A stretch of DNA of 64,000 nucleotides from Nosema muscidifuracis (taxonomy: Eukaryota > Microsporidia > Nosematidae), in the NCBI GenBank assembly GCA_028335825.1, contig JAIOKI010000018.1, positions 62,001 to 126,000 of the forward strand. The letters run 5' to 3'. The notes under the pieces were generated by a model, which was given only the letters and a program-made list of their open reading frames with translations, ran no database searches and was not told the origin of the DNA. The number at the start of each line of letters is the position of its first letter. The first letter of the stretch is position 1. The position numbers were made by a program, and so were the translations under genes. Of the stretch, positions 18,628 through 31,900 are shown piece by piece.

Positions 18628-20190
18628 TTATTCAGAATCAGAATCGAAAAAAACAGGACACTTTCTTAAAGAATAAAAAGTACAAATTGTAGGGTAAAAT
18701 ATATTATTTTCTAAATATTCACTCAAATCAGATTCTGAATCAATATTTTCATTATGATCAACATCATCTTTTTCTGTATTATTAGATGTATTGTCTTCAT
18801 TATTAATTTTTTCTAGATATTTTTCAGGTTCTTCTTCATTTTTATTTTCTTCAACAGATTCTATGACATCATTATTAACTTCAAGAATTTCTTCTTCATT
18901 CTTATTTTCTTTAATAGGCTCTTCAACAGTATTTACAACATTATTATTAACTTCAAGAATTTTTTCTTCATTTTTAGTTTCTTTAATAGGTTCTTCTTCA
19001 TTCTTATTCTCTTTAATGGGTTCTTCAACAGTTTCTACGACATTATTATTCTCTTTAATGGGTTCTTCAACAGTCTTATTGACTTCAACAGTTTCTACGA
19101 CGTTTTTAGTTTCTTTAACAGATTCTAAGAGATTATTATTAATTTCAACAGTTTCTTCTTCTTTCTTAGGTTCTTCAACAGTCTTATTGACTTCAACAGT
19201 TTCTACGACATTCTTAGTTTCTTCAACAGTTTCTTCTTCATTTTTATTTTCTTTAACAGTTTCTACGACGTTCTTAGTTTCTTCAACAGTTCCTTCTTTA
19301 TTCTTATTTTCTTCAACAGTTTCTTCTTCATTCTTATTTTCTTCAACAGTTTCTACGACATCATTATTAACTTCAAGAGTTTTTTCTTCATTCTTAGTTT
19401 CTTTAATAGGTTCTTCAACATTTACTTTTTCATTCTTATTTTCTTCAACAGTATTATTTTCCTTGTCAATAGTTTCTTTTTCATTCTTAGGTTCATCGAC
19501 AGTTTTTTCTTCATTCTTATTTTCTTTAACAGATTCTACTCCATTATTATTAACTTCAACAGTTTCTAAGACAGTATTCTTTTTCTCTTCAGTGGTTTTT
19601 TCTTCATTCTTGGTTTCTTCAACAGTTTGTTCTTCATTCTTATTCTCTTTAATGGGTTCTTCAACATTCTTATTGACTTCAACAGCTTTTTCTTCATTCT
19701 TATTCTCTTTAATGGGTTCTTCAACAGTTTTTTCTTCATTTTTATTTTCTTTAACAGATTCTACGACGTTCTTAGTTTCTTCAAAATTTTCTTTTTCTTT
19801 CTTATTGTCTTCAACAGTTTCTTTTTCATTCTTATTTTCTTTAATGGGTTCTTCAACAGTTTTTTCTTCATTTTTATTAACTTCAACAGTATTTACAACA
19901 GTCTTATTGTCTTCAACAGTTTCTTTTTCATTCTTATTCTCTTTAATAGGTTCTTCAACAGTATTTACAACATTATTATTTTCTTCTTCTTTCTTAGTTT
20001 CTTTTTCATTCTTATTCTCTTTAATAGGTTCTTCAATAGTATTATTTTCTTTAAGGGGTTCTTCAACAGTTTCGTTAGTTTTGATAATTGAACTACTATT
20101 TACCAAATTATCTTTATTTTCACTAATGATATTCTCAGTAGATCTAATAGCAATAACTAGAAAAGAAGTAAGTAAAGTTTTATAACTCAT
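18628..20190 (-). CDS. Secreted repeat protein with conserved C-terminal tail (member 1)
   Basis: A 520-aa protein. A signal peptide (MSYKTLLTSFLVIAIRS) is followed by about 400 residues of imperfect repeats of the kind NVVETVEEPIKENKNEEETV, rich in Glu, Lys, Asn, Thr and Val. A short acidic segment (18720-18800) and a C-terminal tail containing ICTFYSLRKCPVFF complete it. The repeats vary in order and length between copies, as in repeats that recombine often. The tail matches six other secreted proteins in this window. CCC upstream (plus-strand GGG at 20195-20197) supports the start. A spore-wall, polar-tube or host-directed protein is possible, but nothing in the repeats decides this. Confidence 0.85.
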   Translation of the reverse strand: MSYKTLLTSFLVIAIRSTENIISENKDNLVNSSSIIKTNETVEEPLKENNTIEEPIKENKNEKETKKEEENNNVVNTVEEPIKENKNEKETVEDNKTVVNTVEVNKNEEKTVEEPIKENKNEKETVEDNKKEKENFEETKNVVESVKENKNEEKTVEEPIKENKNEEKAVEVNKNVEEPIKENKNEEQTVEETKNEEKTTEEKKNTVLETVEVNNNGVESVKENKNEEKTVDEPKNEKETIDKENNTVEENKNEKVNVEEPIKETKNEEKTLEVNNDVVETVEENKNEEETVEENKNKEGTVEETKNVVETVKENKNEEETVEETKNVVETVEVNKTVEEPKKEEETVEINNNLLESVKETKNVVETVEVNKTVEEPIKENNNVVETVEEPIKENKNEEEPIKETKNEEKILEVNNNVVNTVEEPIKENKNEEEILEVNNDVIESVEENKNEEEPEKYLEKINNEDNTSNNTEKDDVDHNENIDSESDLSEYLENNIFYPTICTFYSLRKCPVFFDSDSE

Positions 20191-22760
20191 TAAAGGGTAA
20201 TTAATTAAAAACTTATTTATAGTTATTTTTAATTAAAAATTAAATCATTATATTTATAAACATTAAAAAAACATTGTAAAATAAACATATATCTTAGTTT
20301 TTCTAAAAATTCAAATTTTTAATAAATTTTATTTAAATTAAATTATAAAAAATAATGTTTTATAATTAAATGGTTAAGTAGATTTAATGATTGATATTTT
20401 TTGATTTAGTAAATGAGTCATAAGATAAACAAATTTCGTATAACATTTAGATTCTAGAAAATTATCAACTTAAAAATAATATTTTTACTTAATTATATAT
20501 TATTTTAATTTAAAATCAATAGCTTTATGTTGATACTGTATAATTAAAAAAATTTACATTAATATTTAAAAAATACATGATTTTACTAAAAAGTTTCTAA
20601 TATTAATTTAATATAATTATCATTTAGTGGTTTAAAATAACATTACTAAATTTTTAAATCTTAAAATAAATATAAAATTAATCAATTTTTAAATCGTATA
20701 ATAAATATAACATTACTTATTTTTAAATCATATAATAAATATAATATTACTTATCTTTTAAATCATATAATAAATATAAAATTACTAAATTATAAATCAT
20801 ATAATAAATATAAAATTAATCAATTTTTAAATCGTATAATAAATATAAATTACTTAATTTTTATATCGTATTATAAATATAAATCTTGTAATTAATTGAA
20901 TATCTTTTGTTTTAAATCTTTATTTTATGTTTATAAATTACATAATATTAAATCATTGTAATGAAAAAAATATGTTTAGTATCTCAATAAATGATAATTT
21001 ACAGTATCATGCTACTAATTCTTAATTAAAAAGTCATAATAAATATAAAATTTAGATTAGAAATCACTTCTTAAATTTTATTTATTGGATAAATAATTTG
21101 AAGTTTTAACTTCTTCTTTATTTATAAATAGACATTCTTAGTATTATTCTATCTTTAATACTTATATAAACAAAAGTTTATGTCTAAATTTAAATATTGA
21201 ATTTTCAATAGACATTTTAAATCTTTGACTTTATATATTCCTTCTTTCATCAGTCTGATCTTATAAGCTTTGTGTTACTATGCTATAACAAGGATTATTT
21301 TTATCTTGTACATTGAGACACAATAATAGCTAGAAGATCGTATTTATTTTTCTTTAATTAAAAGTTCTTATATTGTCAAAAGATGTAATTCCTACTTCAA
21401 TGATAGTATTTATTTTTTTACTTTATCAAATATGAATATGTTTAGCTTATTTTATTTATTCGATTTCTTCTTTTTTGTTACATATACTTTTGTACTGAGT
21501 AGTTTAGGATATTCTTTAAGTTCTTAAATCAGTATATAAAACTCATTCATAGATGAATAAATCTTGAAATTTTGTCATGTCTTCTCATATATCATTAAGA
21601 GTATTCTATTGATTGGGTGACTAAGTGGTTTACAATTTTCTTTTTCTCAAAACATGAGAGAATCTGGTTCTTATTTCAATATAGAAATTTCTATCTTGTA
21701 ATGCACATGATACTTATTCTTCCTAAGAAGTTTTCTATTGTAGATAGGAAAGATGATTTATAATCCAAATATTTAGGTCATCGTTAATTTTGTAAATTTT
21801 TTAGATATTAATTTTATAATATCACTGTATAGATACCAATTTTTCGAGCATAGAAATTCTTCGTAGTTATATTTTATCTTTAGAAATAATTTAGTTTAAT
21901 GTAAATACATTATTCTTGTTCTCAAGACTTAGAATAATCTTTTTCTTATTTATATATATAATTTAATTTAAATAAAAATATTATAAATTAAAAATTACAT
22001 ATCTTCATAAAATAAATCATATTTAAAGAAAAAATGTATTCAATTTGTTAATAGAAATTTCTTTCGTAAATATTTAAAAAAAGAAGAAATTAATTTCTAA
22101 AATAGAACATTAATTTATATAAAATAGCGATTTAGTATTTTAATGTTATGAAAGTTTATTGATTATTTTTTATTTTATTAAAATTTATAATATTTTAATT
22201 AAGTTTATTAAATGTAATTTTTAATTTATAAAATTTTATTTAATTAAGTTTTAAAATATTTTTAAATTTAATATTATATTTTTATTTAATATATTAATTT
22301 TTGTTTAATATTATATTATATTATATTTTAATTTAATTTAATATATTAATTATTTTTTTAATTTAATCTTTTTATATTATAAATTATGATTAGGTATAAT
22401 TTTTTCATTATATGCTGTAAATAACTATAAATTTTTTACCATCAGATAAAAAAAAATTTAAAAACAAACAAAATATATTAAAGGTTAAATTCTCTATACA
22501 AACAAATACTTAAAAATTATATTTAAAAACTTTAGACTAAAATTTAATTCTAATTTTTTAAAACATTTGCCAATATAATTTTTTAACTTTTTTTACTTAT
22601 AAATTAGTTAATTACATAATAGATTTAAATGTAGTAAAATATTCTTTGTTTATTTTAATAACTTATTTATCAGGATATTTTATTTGTAAACACATTAAAT
22701 TAATTTAATTTTGTTTGTTTTCGTCATATCTTAAAAAAAGTAGTAATTTTAACTACCCTA
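20191..22760. other. 2.6-kb gap with AT repeats and a retroelement remnant
   Basis: From about 20640 to 20885 there are seven imperfect copies of 'tttttaaatcgtataataaatataaaattaatcaa'. From about 21230 to 21800 the base mix is less AT-rich and part matches the retroelement remnants further right. The rest is AT-rich. Near the end, TTGTTTGTTTTCGTCATA (22711-22728) lies about 40 bases before the next gene. Confidence 0.5.
21240..21800 (-). mobile_element. Decayed retroelement fragment, same family as 44640-46330
   Basis: The stretch around 21285-21430 ('tacattgagacacaataatagctagaagatcgta' and 'aattcctacttcaatga') aligns with the better-preserved remnants at 44900-45000 and 51640-51770. It is strongly diverged, broken many times and old. 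Limits are approximate. Confidence 0.45.
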
Positions 22761-25601
22761 ATGAATTTAATGTATTTTAGTATCGTATCAATGTTACTAG
22801 GATGTATAAAATCAACAAAAGAGCATAGAAATAATCAAAAGAATGTTAATCGAAGCAAAGGAACTCGAAAACATAATTTGTCAAATAGTGATTCAAAGGT
22901 TAATATTAAAAGGGATTTAAAAGAGGCAGAAGATATACTTAAAAATTTAATAAAAAAAAATGTAAAAGAATTTGATGATCAATTAATATCTGAAAAAGAA
23001 AAAGAGTTTAATAGAGAACCCGAGTACAAAATTGATCTTAATTATACGCTATTAGGACCAAAGACTACTGAAACAACTATCATTTCTGAGTATAAAGACT
23101 TAGATACTGAAAAAATACAGGAATCTACTTCTACAAAAAAATCAACTAGTAGAAAAATACAACCTAAAGATCTAAACAAAGAATTAATTATTTCTGAATC
23201 AAATCAATCAAATGGTTTACATCAAAAAAAAAATGTATCTAATCAAACTGAAACTATACCAAAAGTAATCGACAGAAAATCTAGTGATGATTATAATGAG
23301 TTCAATTGTACTAATTTTGTAGTAATTAAAGATTCAGAAGAAAATCCGAGTAAAAAAAATGATCATTATAGATATGAAAAAAAATCATCTAAAAATACTA
23401 GAAAAATTGTTAATGATGAAATAACTACCATTAATACAAAAGGAATTGTTCAAGTGACAGAAAACATTGAAAAAGGTGTTAATGATGAAATAACTAGCAG
23501 TAGTAAAAAAGGAATTGTTCAGGTGACAGAAAACATTGAAAAAGGTGTTAATGATGAAATAACTACAATTAATACAAAAGGAATTGTTCAAGTGACAGAA
23601 AACATTGAAAAAGGTGTTAATGATGAAATAACTAGCAGTATTAAAAAAGGAATTGTTCAGGTGACAGAAAATGCTTCTAATAACGAGATAGCTAGCAGTA
23701 TTAGAGAAGACACTATTCAAATAATTGAAAATGATTCTAATAATGAAATAACTACTAATATTGCTCAAAGAGACCTTGAAATATTATATAGTCAAAACGA
23801 TAAAAATCAATCTACAAAAAAAACTCCTATATACGTAGTAAGAAAAAGAAGTATAAGTCAAGCATATTTTAAAAATGCAAGTACCGAGAAAAAAATTAAA
23901 TCTGAAGAGGTTGAAATGCCACAAAATGAAGGTATCGTTACTTTTCCAGAAGATGAAAAAGTAGTAGCAATTTCACCCATCAGTGATATAACAATGGATG
24001 AAAGATTTTTATCAAGCAATAATAACACACCATCTGAATATATGTTCAGGTCTTCAACTTTATCTGACGGTAATGATCAAGAAATAAAAGAGAATAGACA
24101 GAATCTCAAAAAAATCAAAAATGAGCTGAGGGAAAAAGGATTTGAGACCTCAACACCAGATTATAAGTATGAATTTTATAATGGGGTATTTGTAGAACCG
24201 AAAAAACAAATTAATTCGGCTGTTAATGAAGGTATGCTTGCTGATTTATATCCAGGGATTTACAATAAGCCACAGATTCTTAATGCAGAATCTAATGTAA
24301 TATCGTATGGATCAAAAGATAATTTAGGCCAATATACAGTTACAAATGTAATAAGTCCCTTTAGTACAGAATCGAGTTTAGATGAAAGTTACAATTTTTA
24401 TGAGATAGTAAAACCTACATGTGTTAAAAAAGATTCGCAACAAGACGTTTCAGAAGATAATAGTACTAAAAATGGATTACAAATTGTAAGCGATGATGAC
24501 TCAATCAAAGGAAAAATAGAAAAATGGAGAAATTTATTAGATATCGTTACAATTTCAAAATTATCTGATCCTGTATCAATTCAAGAAGAATTACCTTTTG
24601 TAAAGACACAATCGTGCGTTATTTGTCCGAGTCATAATAAATCTGAGAATGATGTAAAAAGAAATAATTTCTTTGCACTACAAAATAGAGCAAATTCTGC
24701 ATTTAAATTATACGATAAAGTCAAGGATATTAATAGATATGAAAAAGAAGTAAAATCAGATGCAGAAATTTTGCTAGATCAAAAAGAAGAAAACGAAAAG
24801 GTTATTTTAATCAACCCTGATCATAAACAAACATCTGAAATATTCAAGAGTAATGTATTCGATGAAAATACTGAAATTTCTTCAGAAAGTTATTTTGATA
24901 CTAAATTTGTAAGTACCACCCCAGAACGTCATAGTTCTGATTCAGATGGAAATTTGACAAATAAAGATATTTATACAGATACTTCTGAAGCATCAAACAT
25001 TCAATATTGTTGTTCAAATAAACGATCAAATGATTCTAAACAAATAGAAGATCATGAAAATTCTGATGATAGTAATTCAAGACAAAGAAAATCTAATTTA
25101 CAAGATAACATAGACATAAACACAATAGAAGAACAAGATGTAAGCAACAAAATAAAAAAGAGCCATACTATTCAAAAAGATGATCTTGAAGTAAATATTG
25201 GCAATGATAAACGTTCAACAAATAATAAAATATACAAAAAAAGTAATTCAGATAGTTCCATTGACCCTCTTTCCACTGAGGATGATATCAGCATTACTGA
25301 TACCAAATCAGAATCGGGAGACTCAGCATATGAAAATTCATTATGCAAAGAAAATATAATTAAAGAATTAGAGAATCAACAAACTCATAAAGAAGAAATT
25401 TTAGCAGATCATGATCCAGGAAATATCTTGACTAGTAAAAATCACGCCAAAGAACTTAATCAAAATGATGAAAGAATGAACTCTCTTACAAATACGAGTG
25501 TTTCCAATATATTTTATCATGTTGAAATAAATTGTAAAAAATCTTCGATGGTGACTCTTACTTTATGTTCTGTTAAGAAGATTTCAAAGTATTCAATGTA
25601 G
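22761..25601 (+). CDS. Large secreted disordered protein with 69-bp repeats (member 2)
   Basis: A 946-aa protein. A signal peptide (MNLMYFSIVSMLLGCIKS) leads into a long, charged, Ser/Asn/Glu-rich and mostly disordered body. Residues about 217-305 hold four tandem 23-residue units of the type GVNDEITTINTKGIVQVTEN (69 bp each), alternating between an ITTINT and an ITSSxK version. The protein ends VTLTLCSVKKISKYSM, the shared tail of this secreted set. A short hydrophobic-acidic segment, FVVIKDSEE, resembles a SUMO-interaction motif. CCC at 22756-22758 supports the start. Function unknown. Confidence 0.85.
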   Translation: MNLMYFSIVSMLLGCIKSTKEHRNNQKNVNRSKGTRKHNLSNSDSKVNIKRDLKEAEDILKNLIKKNVKEFDDQLISEKEKEFNREPEYKIDLNYTLLGPKTTETTIISEYKDLDTEKIQESTSTKKSTSRKIQPKDLNKELIISESNQSNGLHQKKNVSNQTETIPKVIDRKSSDDYNEFNCTNFVVIKDSEENPSKKNDHYRYEKKSSKNTRKIVNDEITTINTKGIVQVTENIEKGVNDEITSSSKKGIVQVTENIEKGVNDEITTINTKGIVQVTENIEKGVNDEITSSIKKGIVQVTENASNNEIASSIREDTIQIIENDSNNEITTNIAQRDLEILYSQNDKNQSTKKTPIYVVRKRSISQAYFKNASTEKKIKSEEVEMPQNEGIVTFPEDEKVVAISPISDITMDERFLSSNNNTPSEYMFRSSTLSDGNDQEIKENRQNLKKIKNELREKGFETSTPDYKYEFYNGVFVEPKKQINSAVNEGMLADLYPGIYNKPQILNAESNVISYGSKDNLGQYTVTNVISPFSTESSLDESYNFYEIVKPTCVKKDSQQDVSEDNSTKNGLQIVSDDDSIKGKIEKWRNLLDIVTISKLSDPVSIQEELPFVKTQSCVICPSHNKSENDVKRNNFFALQNRANSAFKLYDKVKDINRYEKEVKSDAEILLDQKEENEKVILINPDHKQTSEIFKSNVFDENTEISSESYFDTKFVSTTPERHSSDSDGNLTNKDIYTDTSEASNIQYCCSNKRSNDSKQIEDHENSDDSNSRQRKSNLQDNIDINTIEEQDVSNKIKKSHTIQKDDLEVNIGNDKRSTNNKIYKKSNSDSSIDPLSTEDDISITDTKSESGDSAYENSLCKENIIKELENQQTHKEEILADHDPGNILTSKNHAKELNQNDERMNSLTNTSVSNIFYHVEINCKKSSMVTLTLCSVKKISKYSM
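23409..23680 (+). repeat. 69-bp in-frame tandem repeat, four copies
   Basis: Copies start near 23409, 23478, 23547 and 23616, all exactly 69 bases apart. Copies 1 and 3 share one variant and copies 2 and 4 another, so the array probably grew by doubling a 138-bp pair. Confidence 0.85.
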
Positions 25602-28600
25602 AAATAAATTTGTATATAAATGTATATTTTTTAACAAAGCATAAAATTTAACTTTTTATATTAATAATTAATTTTATTCGGATATTATTCAAAGTTCTGT
25701 TCTTTAGATTAAACTTATAGTACCCAATCCTTTGATCATTCTTATTTTTTACCGCCATGTTGTTGGTCCCTTAAAAGTATATTTGTTTAAAGTCATTAAA
25801 ATAGTTGAATTATAAATATGCTTCGGCTTGTTGTCTATGCCTATCGCTGATAAACACTGATTATGATTTTGTTTTCATATCGTTCCATTAATTTAAAGAC
25901 ATAGTTTTTTTATAAATTGATCAGTAATGAATAACTAGCAGATTTAAATTTATATTTTTCTATAATTCGATACAGGATGCCTGTTTTTTATATTTAAAAA
26001 ACATAATTACATTAGCTTAGTATTGTAATTATATTAACATTTGAACAATTCAATTAAGATATAATATGTTCATTTATCATAATTAAGGGTAAATATTATA
26101 CAAATATATTATAACATATTATATAATTGTTTTGATGTTGATTTCAGATATCTCAAGAGATTTATTACTTGATAGTTAGTATTGTTAATAGTTTTATTTT
26201 TGTTAGTGTCAGACATCCTAAAAAACTGGGGTTCTTTTTATAAAATTTTTAAAATATCAACAAGTATAATTATAGACACATCAATATTTTAAATTCCATA
26301 ATTATAATCAGACTAATTATCTGGAGTTTTTATTTTTGCTTCTTTAAACTTTGACCTCTAAAATACAGCAAAACTAAATATCTATATTAGCTTCATACAT
26401 GAATGCAGACGTTTGTTTTAGCTAAATACCATTTTTTTGACATGAAACTGATAATTTTATCAAATTCTCTTCTAAATTATTCTTATTGATTTGAATCTTG
26501 TAATTCTTAAAAAGTTAGAAAGATTAACTGTGCTTTAACATTAAAAAATAAATTAATTTATATGTGCTTTTTATTTTTATGATGTGAATGATTTGTCAGA
26601 ACTAATATAAGCATATATATATGAGATATAAATGCATTATAGTCATCTAAAAACACTTTTTCTCTATATAGAAAAAAATAAATAGAAAAATTCTCACTTC
26701 AGTTTAAAAGCCAAAATGAAGAAAATATTTTATTTTTTTAAGGCGATACACAATTTAAGATTGTTGAGAATTTCGGAATATACCAAAAAACTTAATTAAA
26801 TTGCAAAAGATCATTAAAAATAAACAATATATTGGGAATTTTTTTGTTAAAATATATTGGTCAGTGCCATTGTGGAAAAAAATATAATGTTTAAACCATA
26901 GAGAAAGATAAAATCGTCTATGTAGGTGCTTTTGTTTAGTTAATAAATCGTACAATCCTTTAAAAAAGCATGATAAAAATTTACCGATTATTTTCTTACT
27001 AAATTGATATCTAAAAAAGAAAAATTAATAAGGGTTGAGGGTGTGATTCATTCAGATACGTTAAAGGGTTATTCTAGACTTAAAATATTTGATGTTTATA
27101 AATACAATGATTTGTGTCATAAGCGTATATTTTTAAACTAAAACTTAGCGAGTCGAGTAATTTATAATCATATATTATATTCTTGATATTTTAACTTTAT
27201 ATTTATGATAAATAAATAGATTGTAGTAAGATGTTAATAAAATCTAGAAAGTTGTTAACAGAGAATTTTTTTTTATAATTTATATTTAATGAATGATATA
27301 AATAAAACAGTTTTGCAACGATTATTGTAGAAGTAAATACTTGCGATTAGCAGTACATTGGTGTGCCCTCACAAAGATTCATGACGTATACATATTGTGT
27401 ACAGATCACTAAACAATCAAGAGATTAAAGAAAAACATCTTGGTGGGTTATAAGCCCTCAACATTATGTTAAATTTTTAAAACATTGTTTAATCTTAACG
27501 TTAATTACAATATTATTTATTAATTCATATTTCTCATCTCTTTGAATTATCATTTTATCTTATTTACTTCTTCTTTATTATCTTAATAGCGATTGTGGGA
27601 GGTTTACAGCTAAGTTAATTTTTTGAAGTTAAAGTTTGTCCTCTGCTCATAGCTGTGTTTTTAGAAGAAAGAAATATTTAAAGTATAATTAAATTTACAA
27701 TAATAATCACTTTCTTCAATTAAAGTAAATTTCGGTTACATTATCTTATATTTTTAGATTAAAATAACATCTTGTACAGAAGTTACAAACTTTTTATTGT
27801 ATATATGGAATTAAAATTGATCTATACCATTGATGTCCTTAAGTTGATTTTTACAATTCTTAATCTCATTATGACTACAAATGAAGTAAATAAAAATGAC
27901 GTAATAATATCTAAGAAATTCTAAATAAACATAGAATTATTTGATCTTAAAGATTTATACATGAATGAACACAAATCAAATTAACATTAGTAATTCTATA
28001 AAAAATAGAAACATTTTTTTTGTTTAGATAATTTTTTTAAATTAAAAATGTCAAAAATATCAGGAAATAAAAATTTAGTAAAAACATTTATTCTTTAAGC
28101 AATTATGTGTTAGAACATTTCTATTTTTCAATAAGACTAAATAATTCAATAAACAAAATGATAAAGATATTTTAAGAAATTGAAATATGATTTTTTTAAT
28201 GCATACTTTGAGAATATCAAATATCAGAAGAATTTGAAAAAAATAATTGTATTTCTAGAATCCATATGCTAAAAAGAAAATAAATATATCTGAAATATTT
28301 TTATCAATATTACTTAAAACTAATATTATTAAAAGGTTACTAATTACCCTCTTTATTGTTTTGTTTTGTGTTACAATCTCAACATGAACTGTTACTTTTA
28401 CTGATTTAAAGTTATATAAGATTAAAAGTTGATGTTTGATGAAAAACATCGATGTTATATAATTTCTTAGACTTAAATCCTCAAAAATTGAGAATCTTAG
28501 TAATTACTTATATTATTTGTTTTAAAGATCATTTTAAACTTTATCTATTTTAAAATTCGATAGAAATTATATCAAATAAATGTAATTGAAATATTAAGAA

Positions 28601-28939
28601 GGAATTTCTTAAAAATCTTTTTTACTTTAGGTCTAAATATTTATTGGGTTAAATTGAATAATTTGCCGTTTGGTGTTTAATTATTTCAAAAACAAAAAAA
28701 ACAATTAGTCATATTTTTTTGGCGTTTTTATGACGTATAAAAACATCTGATTATATAAAATATTAATTAAAATACGTAAAAATGACGTTAATGTTTGTTT
28801 GTATTTATCATAAAAACTTACAAGCTCTTATTTATGGATTCATTAGTTATAAATACAAAAATGGTTAATTTTTAATTTATTTTTTTTTTAGTTTGTTTGA
28901 TTATCTTTAGTATATAAATTATTTTTTTAACAACCATAC
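25602..28939. other. 3.3-kb gap of mixed, less repetitive DNA, no intact gene
   Basis: The DNA here is more complex and slightly less AT-rich than the repeat-filled gaps, especially 25690-26000, 26740-26960 and 27300-27680. This is what decayed genes or transposons look like. I could not place any piece in a family. At 28731-28800 and 28891-28900 there are TGACGT and TGTTTGTTT motifs upstream of the giant coiled-coil gene. Confidence 0.35.
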
Positions 28940-31900
28940 ATGAATTTTTTTTTTATTCTTTTGTATATATATTGTTCTGAGATAGATGAAAGCAATGTTA
29001 ATATAGACATTACAAAAATCAAAAAGTATGAATTATTAGAACTCTATAGGAGGAAAGAAGAAAGTTATAATATATTATTAAAAAATTATGAAGACTTGAA
29101 AAATAATATATCTAAAAATGACAGTCTAAATGCACCTTCGTCAGAAATTGGTGTGCTAACTAGAAGGATAGATAATTTTTTAGCTGATATTGCTGAAAAT
29201 AAAATTCTACTGAATAGATATAAAATTAAGATTGATTATTTGAAGAAAATTATCATTGAAAAAGATAGCTTAGTTAAGAGAATTGATGCTAGAACTAATT
29301 GGGCACTAGGTAAAATTAGGCAATTGCTTAATGAAAAAAAATCAAATAATATAAAATTAATGGAACAAGAAACGAACTTTCTAAAAAAATATTTTCCAAG
29401 TACAAAATATGACAAGTTTGATGATATAAACTTAGATGATTATGATTTTGATGATTTAAATGATTTAAACTTAGATGATATTGAATTTGATGATTCAAAA
29501 GATTTAAACTTAGATGATATTGAAGTTGATGATTTTAGTGATTTAGACTTAGATGATATTGATTTAGATTCAAAAGATACATTGAAAAAAGGAAAAAGTG
29601 ATGATTTAAAAATACAAAAAGAATCTAAATGTGATAATAAAGAACTTAATGAAAAGTTGATATCAGCCAATAATCAGATTACAACTCTTACTAAAGAAAA
29701 TGCTGATACAAAAGATAAGTTAAAATTCTCAGAAAAACAGAACAGTGAATTAAATAATCAGATTACAACTCTTACTAAAGAAAATGCTGATACAAAAGAT
29801 AGATTGCAATCAGTAGAAAAACATAATACTGAATTAAGTAGTAAGATAACAACACTTACTAAAGAAAATACAGATGCAAAGGATAAGTTGAAATCAGCTA
29901 ATAATAAGATAACAACACTTACTAAAGAGAATACTGATACAAAAAATGAGTTGAAATCAGCTAATAATATGATAGTAACACTTAATCATGAGAATGACGA
30001 TACAAAAGATAAGTTGACATTAGCAATTAAAAATAATAATGAATTAAATGATAAGATAGTAATACTCACTCAAGAGAATACTGATACAAAAGATAAGTTG
30101 ACATCAGAAGTTGAAAATAATAATGAATTAAATAATAAAATAACAACACTTACTAAAGAAAATGCAGATGCAAAGGATAAGTTAACATCAGCAGAAAAAC
30201 AGATAAAAGCACTCACTCAGGAAAATGCTGATACAAAAGATAAGTTAAAATTATCAGAAAAGAATAATACTGAATTAAATAATAAGATAACAGCACTCAC
30301 TCAAGAGAATACTGATACAAAAGATAAGTTGACATCAGCAGTTAAAAATAATACTGAATTAAATAATAAGATAACAGCACTCACTCAAGAGAATACTGAT
30401 ATAAAAGATAAATTGCAATCAGTAGAAAAACAGAACAGTGAATTAAATAATAAGATAACAACACTTACTAAAGAAAATGCAGATGCAAAAGATAAGTTAA
30501 CATCAGCAAATAATCGTTTAATAATTCTTACTCGGGAAAATGTTGATATAAAGGATGAGCTGATATCAGCCAATAATAAAATAACAGCACTTACTCAGGA
30601 AAATGCTGATACAAAGGATAAGTTGACATTATCAGAAAAGCAGATAATCACAATTACTCAAGAGAATGTTGATACAAAAAATAGATTGCAATCAGCAGTT
30701 GAAAATAATAAGAAATCAAATGATAAGATAGTAACACTTACTCAAGAAAATACTGATACAAAGAAGAAATTGGCATCAGCAGAAAAACAGAACAGTGAAT
30801 TAAATGATAAGATAGTAACACTCACTCAAGAGAATACCGATACAAAAGATAAGTTGATATCAGCCAATAATATGATAGTAACACTTACTCAAGAAAATGC
30901 TGATACAAAAAATGAGTTGAAATCAGCTAATAATATGATAGTAACACTTAATCATGAGAATGACGATACAAAAGATAAGTTAAAATTATCAGAAAAGAAT
31001 AATACTGAATTAAATAATAAGATAACAGCACTCACTCAAGAGAATGCTGATACAAAGGATAAGTTGAAGTCGGCAGAAAAACAGAACAGTGAATTAAATG
31101 ATAAGATAGTAATACTTACTAAAGAAAATACAGATGCAAAGGATAAGTTGAAGTCGGCAAATAATCAGATAACAACACTTACTAAAGAAAATGCTGATAC
31201 AAAAAATGAGTTGAAATCAGCTAATAATATGATAGTAACACTTAATCATGAGAATGACGATACAAAAGATAAGTTAAAATTATCAGAAAAGAATAATACT
31301 GAATTAAATAATAAGATAACAGCACTCACTCAAGAGAATACTGATACAAAGGATAAGTTGACATCAGTCAATAATCGTTTAGTAACTCTTACTCGGGAAA
31401 ATGTTGATATAAAGGATGAGCAGACATCAGCCAATAATAAAATAACAGCACTTACTCAAGAGAATACTGATATTAGAAATAAGTTGACATCAGCAAAAAA
31501 ACAGAATACTGAATTAAATAATAAGTTAACAGCACTTAATCAAGAAAATACAGACACAAAAGATAAGTTGACATTAGCAGAAGAGCATAATACTGAATTA
31601 AATAATAAGTTAACAGCACTTAATCAAGAGAATACCGATACAAAGATTAAGTTGACATCAGCAGAAGAGCTTAATACTGAATTAAATAATAAGTTAACAT
31701 CACTTAATCAAGAGAATACAGACACAAAGAAGAAATTGACAACAGCAGAAAAACAGAATACTGAATTAAATAATAAGTTAACATCACTTAATCAAGAGAA
31801 TACAGACACAAAGAAGAAATTGACAACAGCAGAAAAACGGAATACTGAATTAAATGATAAGCTAACATCACTTAATCAAGAGAATACCGATAAAAAGAAG

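Noticed and set aside
18791-20185. 464-codon open frame on the plus strand opposite the secreted repeat protein
   Set aside because: It is the mirror of a repetitive Glu/Lys/Asn-coding strand and gives only Ser/Phe/Thr/Leu strings. It has no CCC signal, whereas the minus-strand frame has signal peptide, start signal and the shared tail.
26755-26955. 66-codon minus-strand frame, considered as a transposase piece
   Set aside because: No catalytic motif or terminal repeats could be seen. The length is within chance for this composition.
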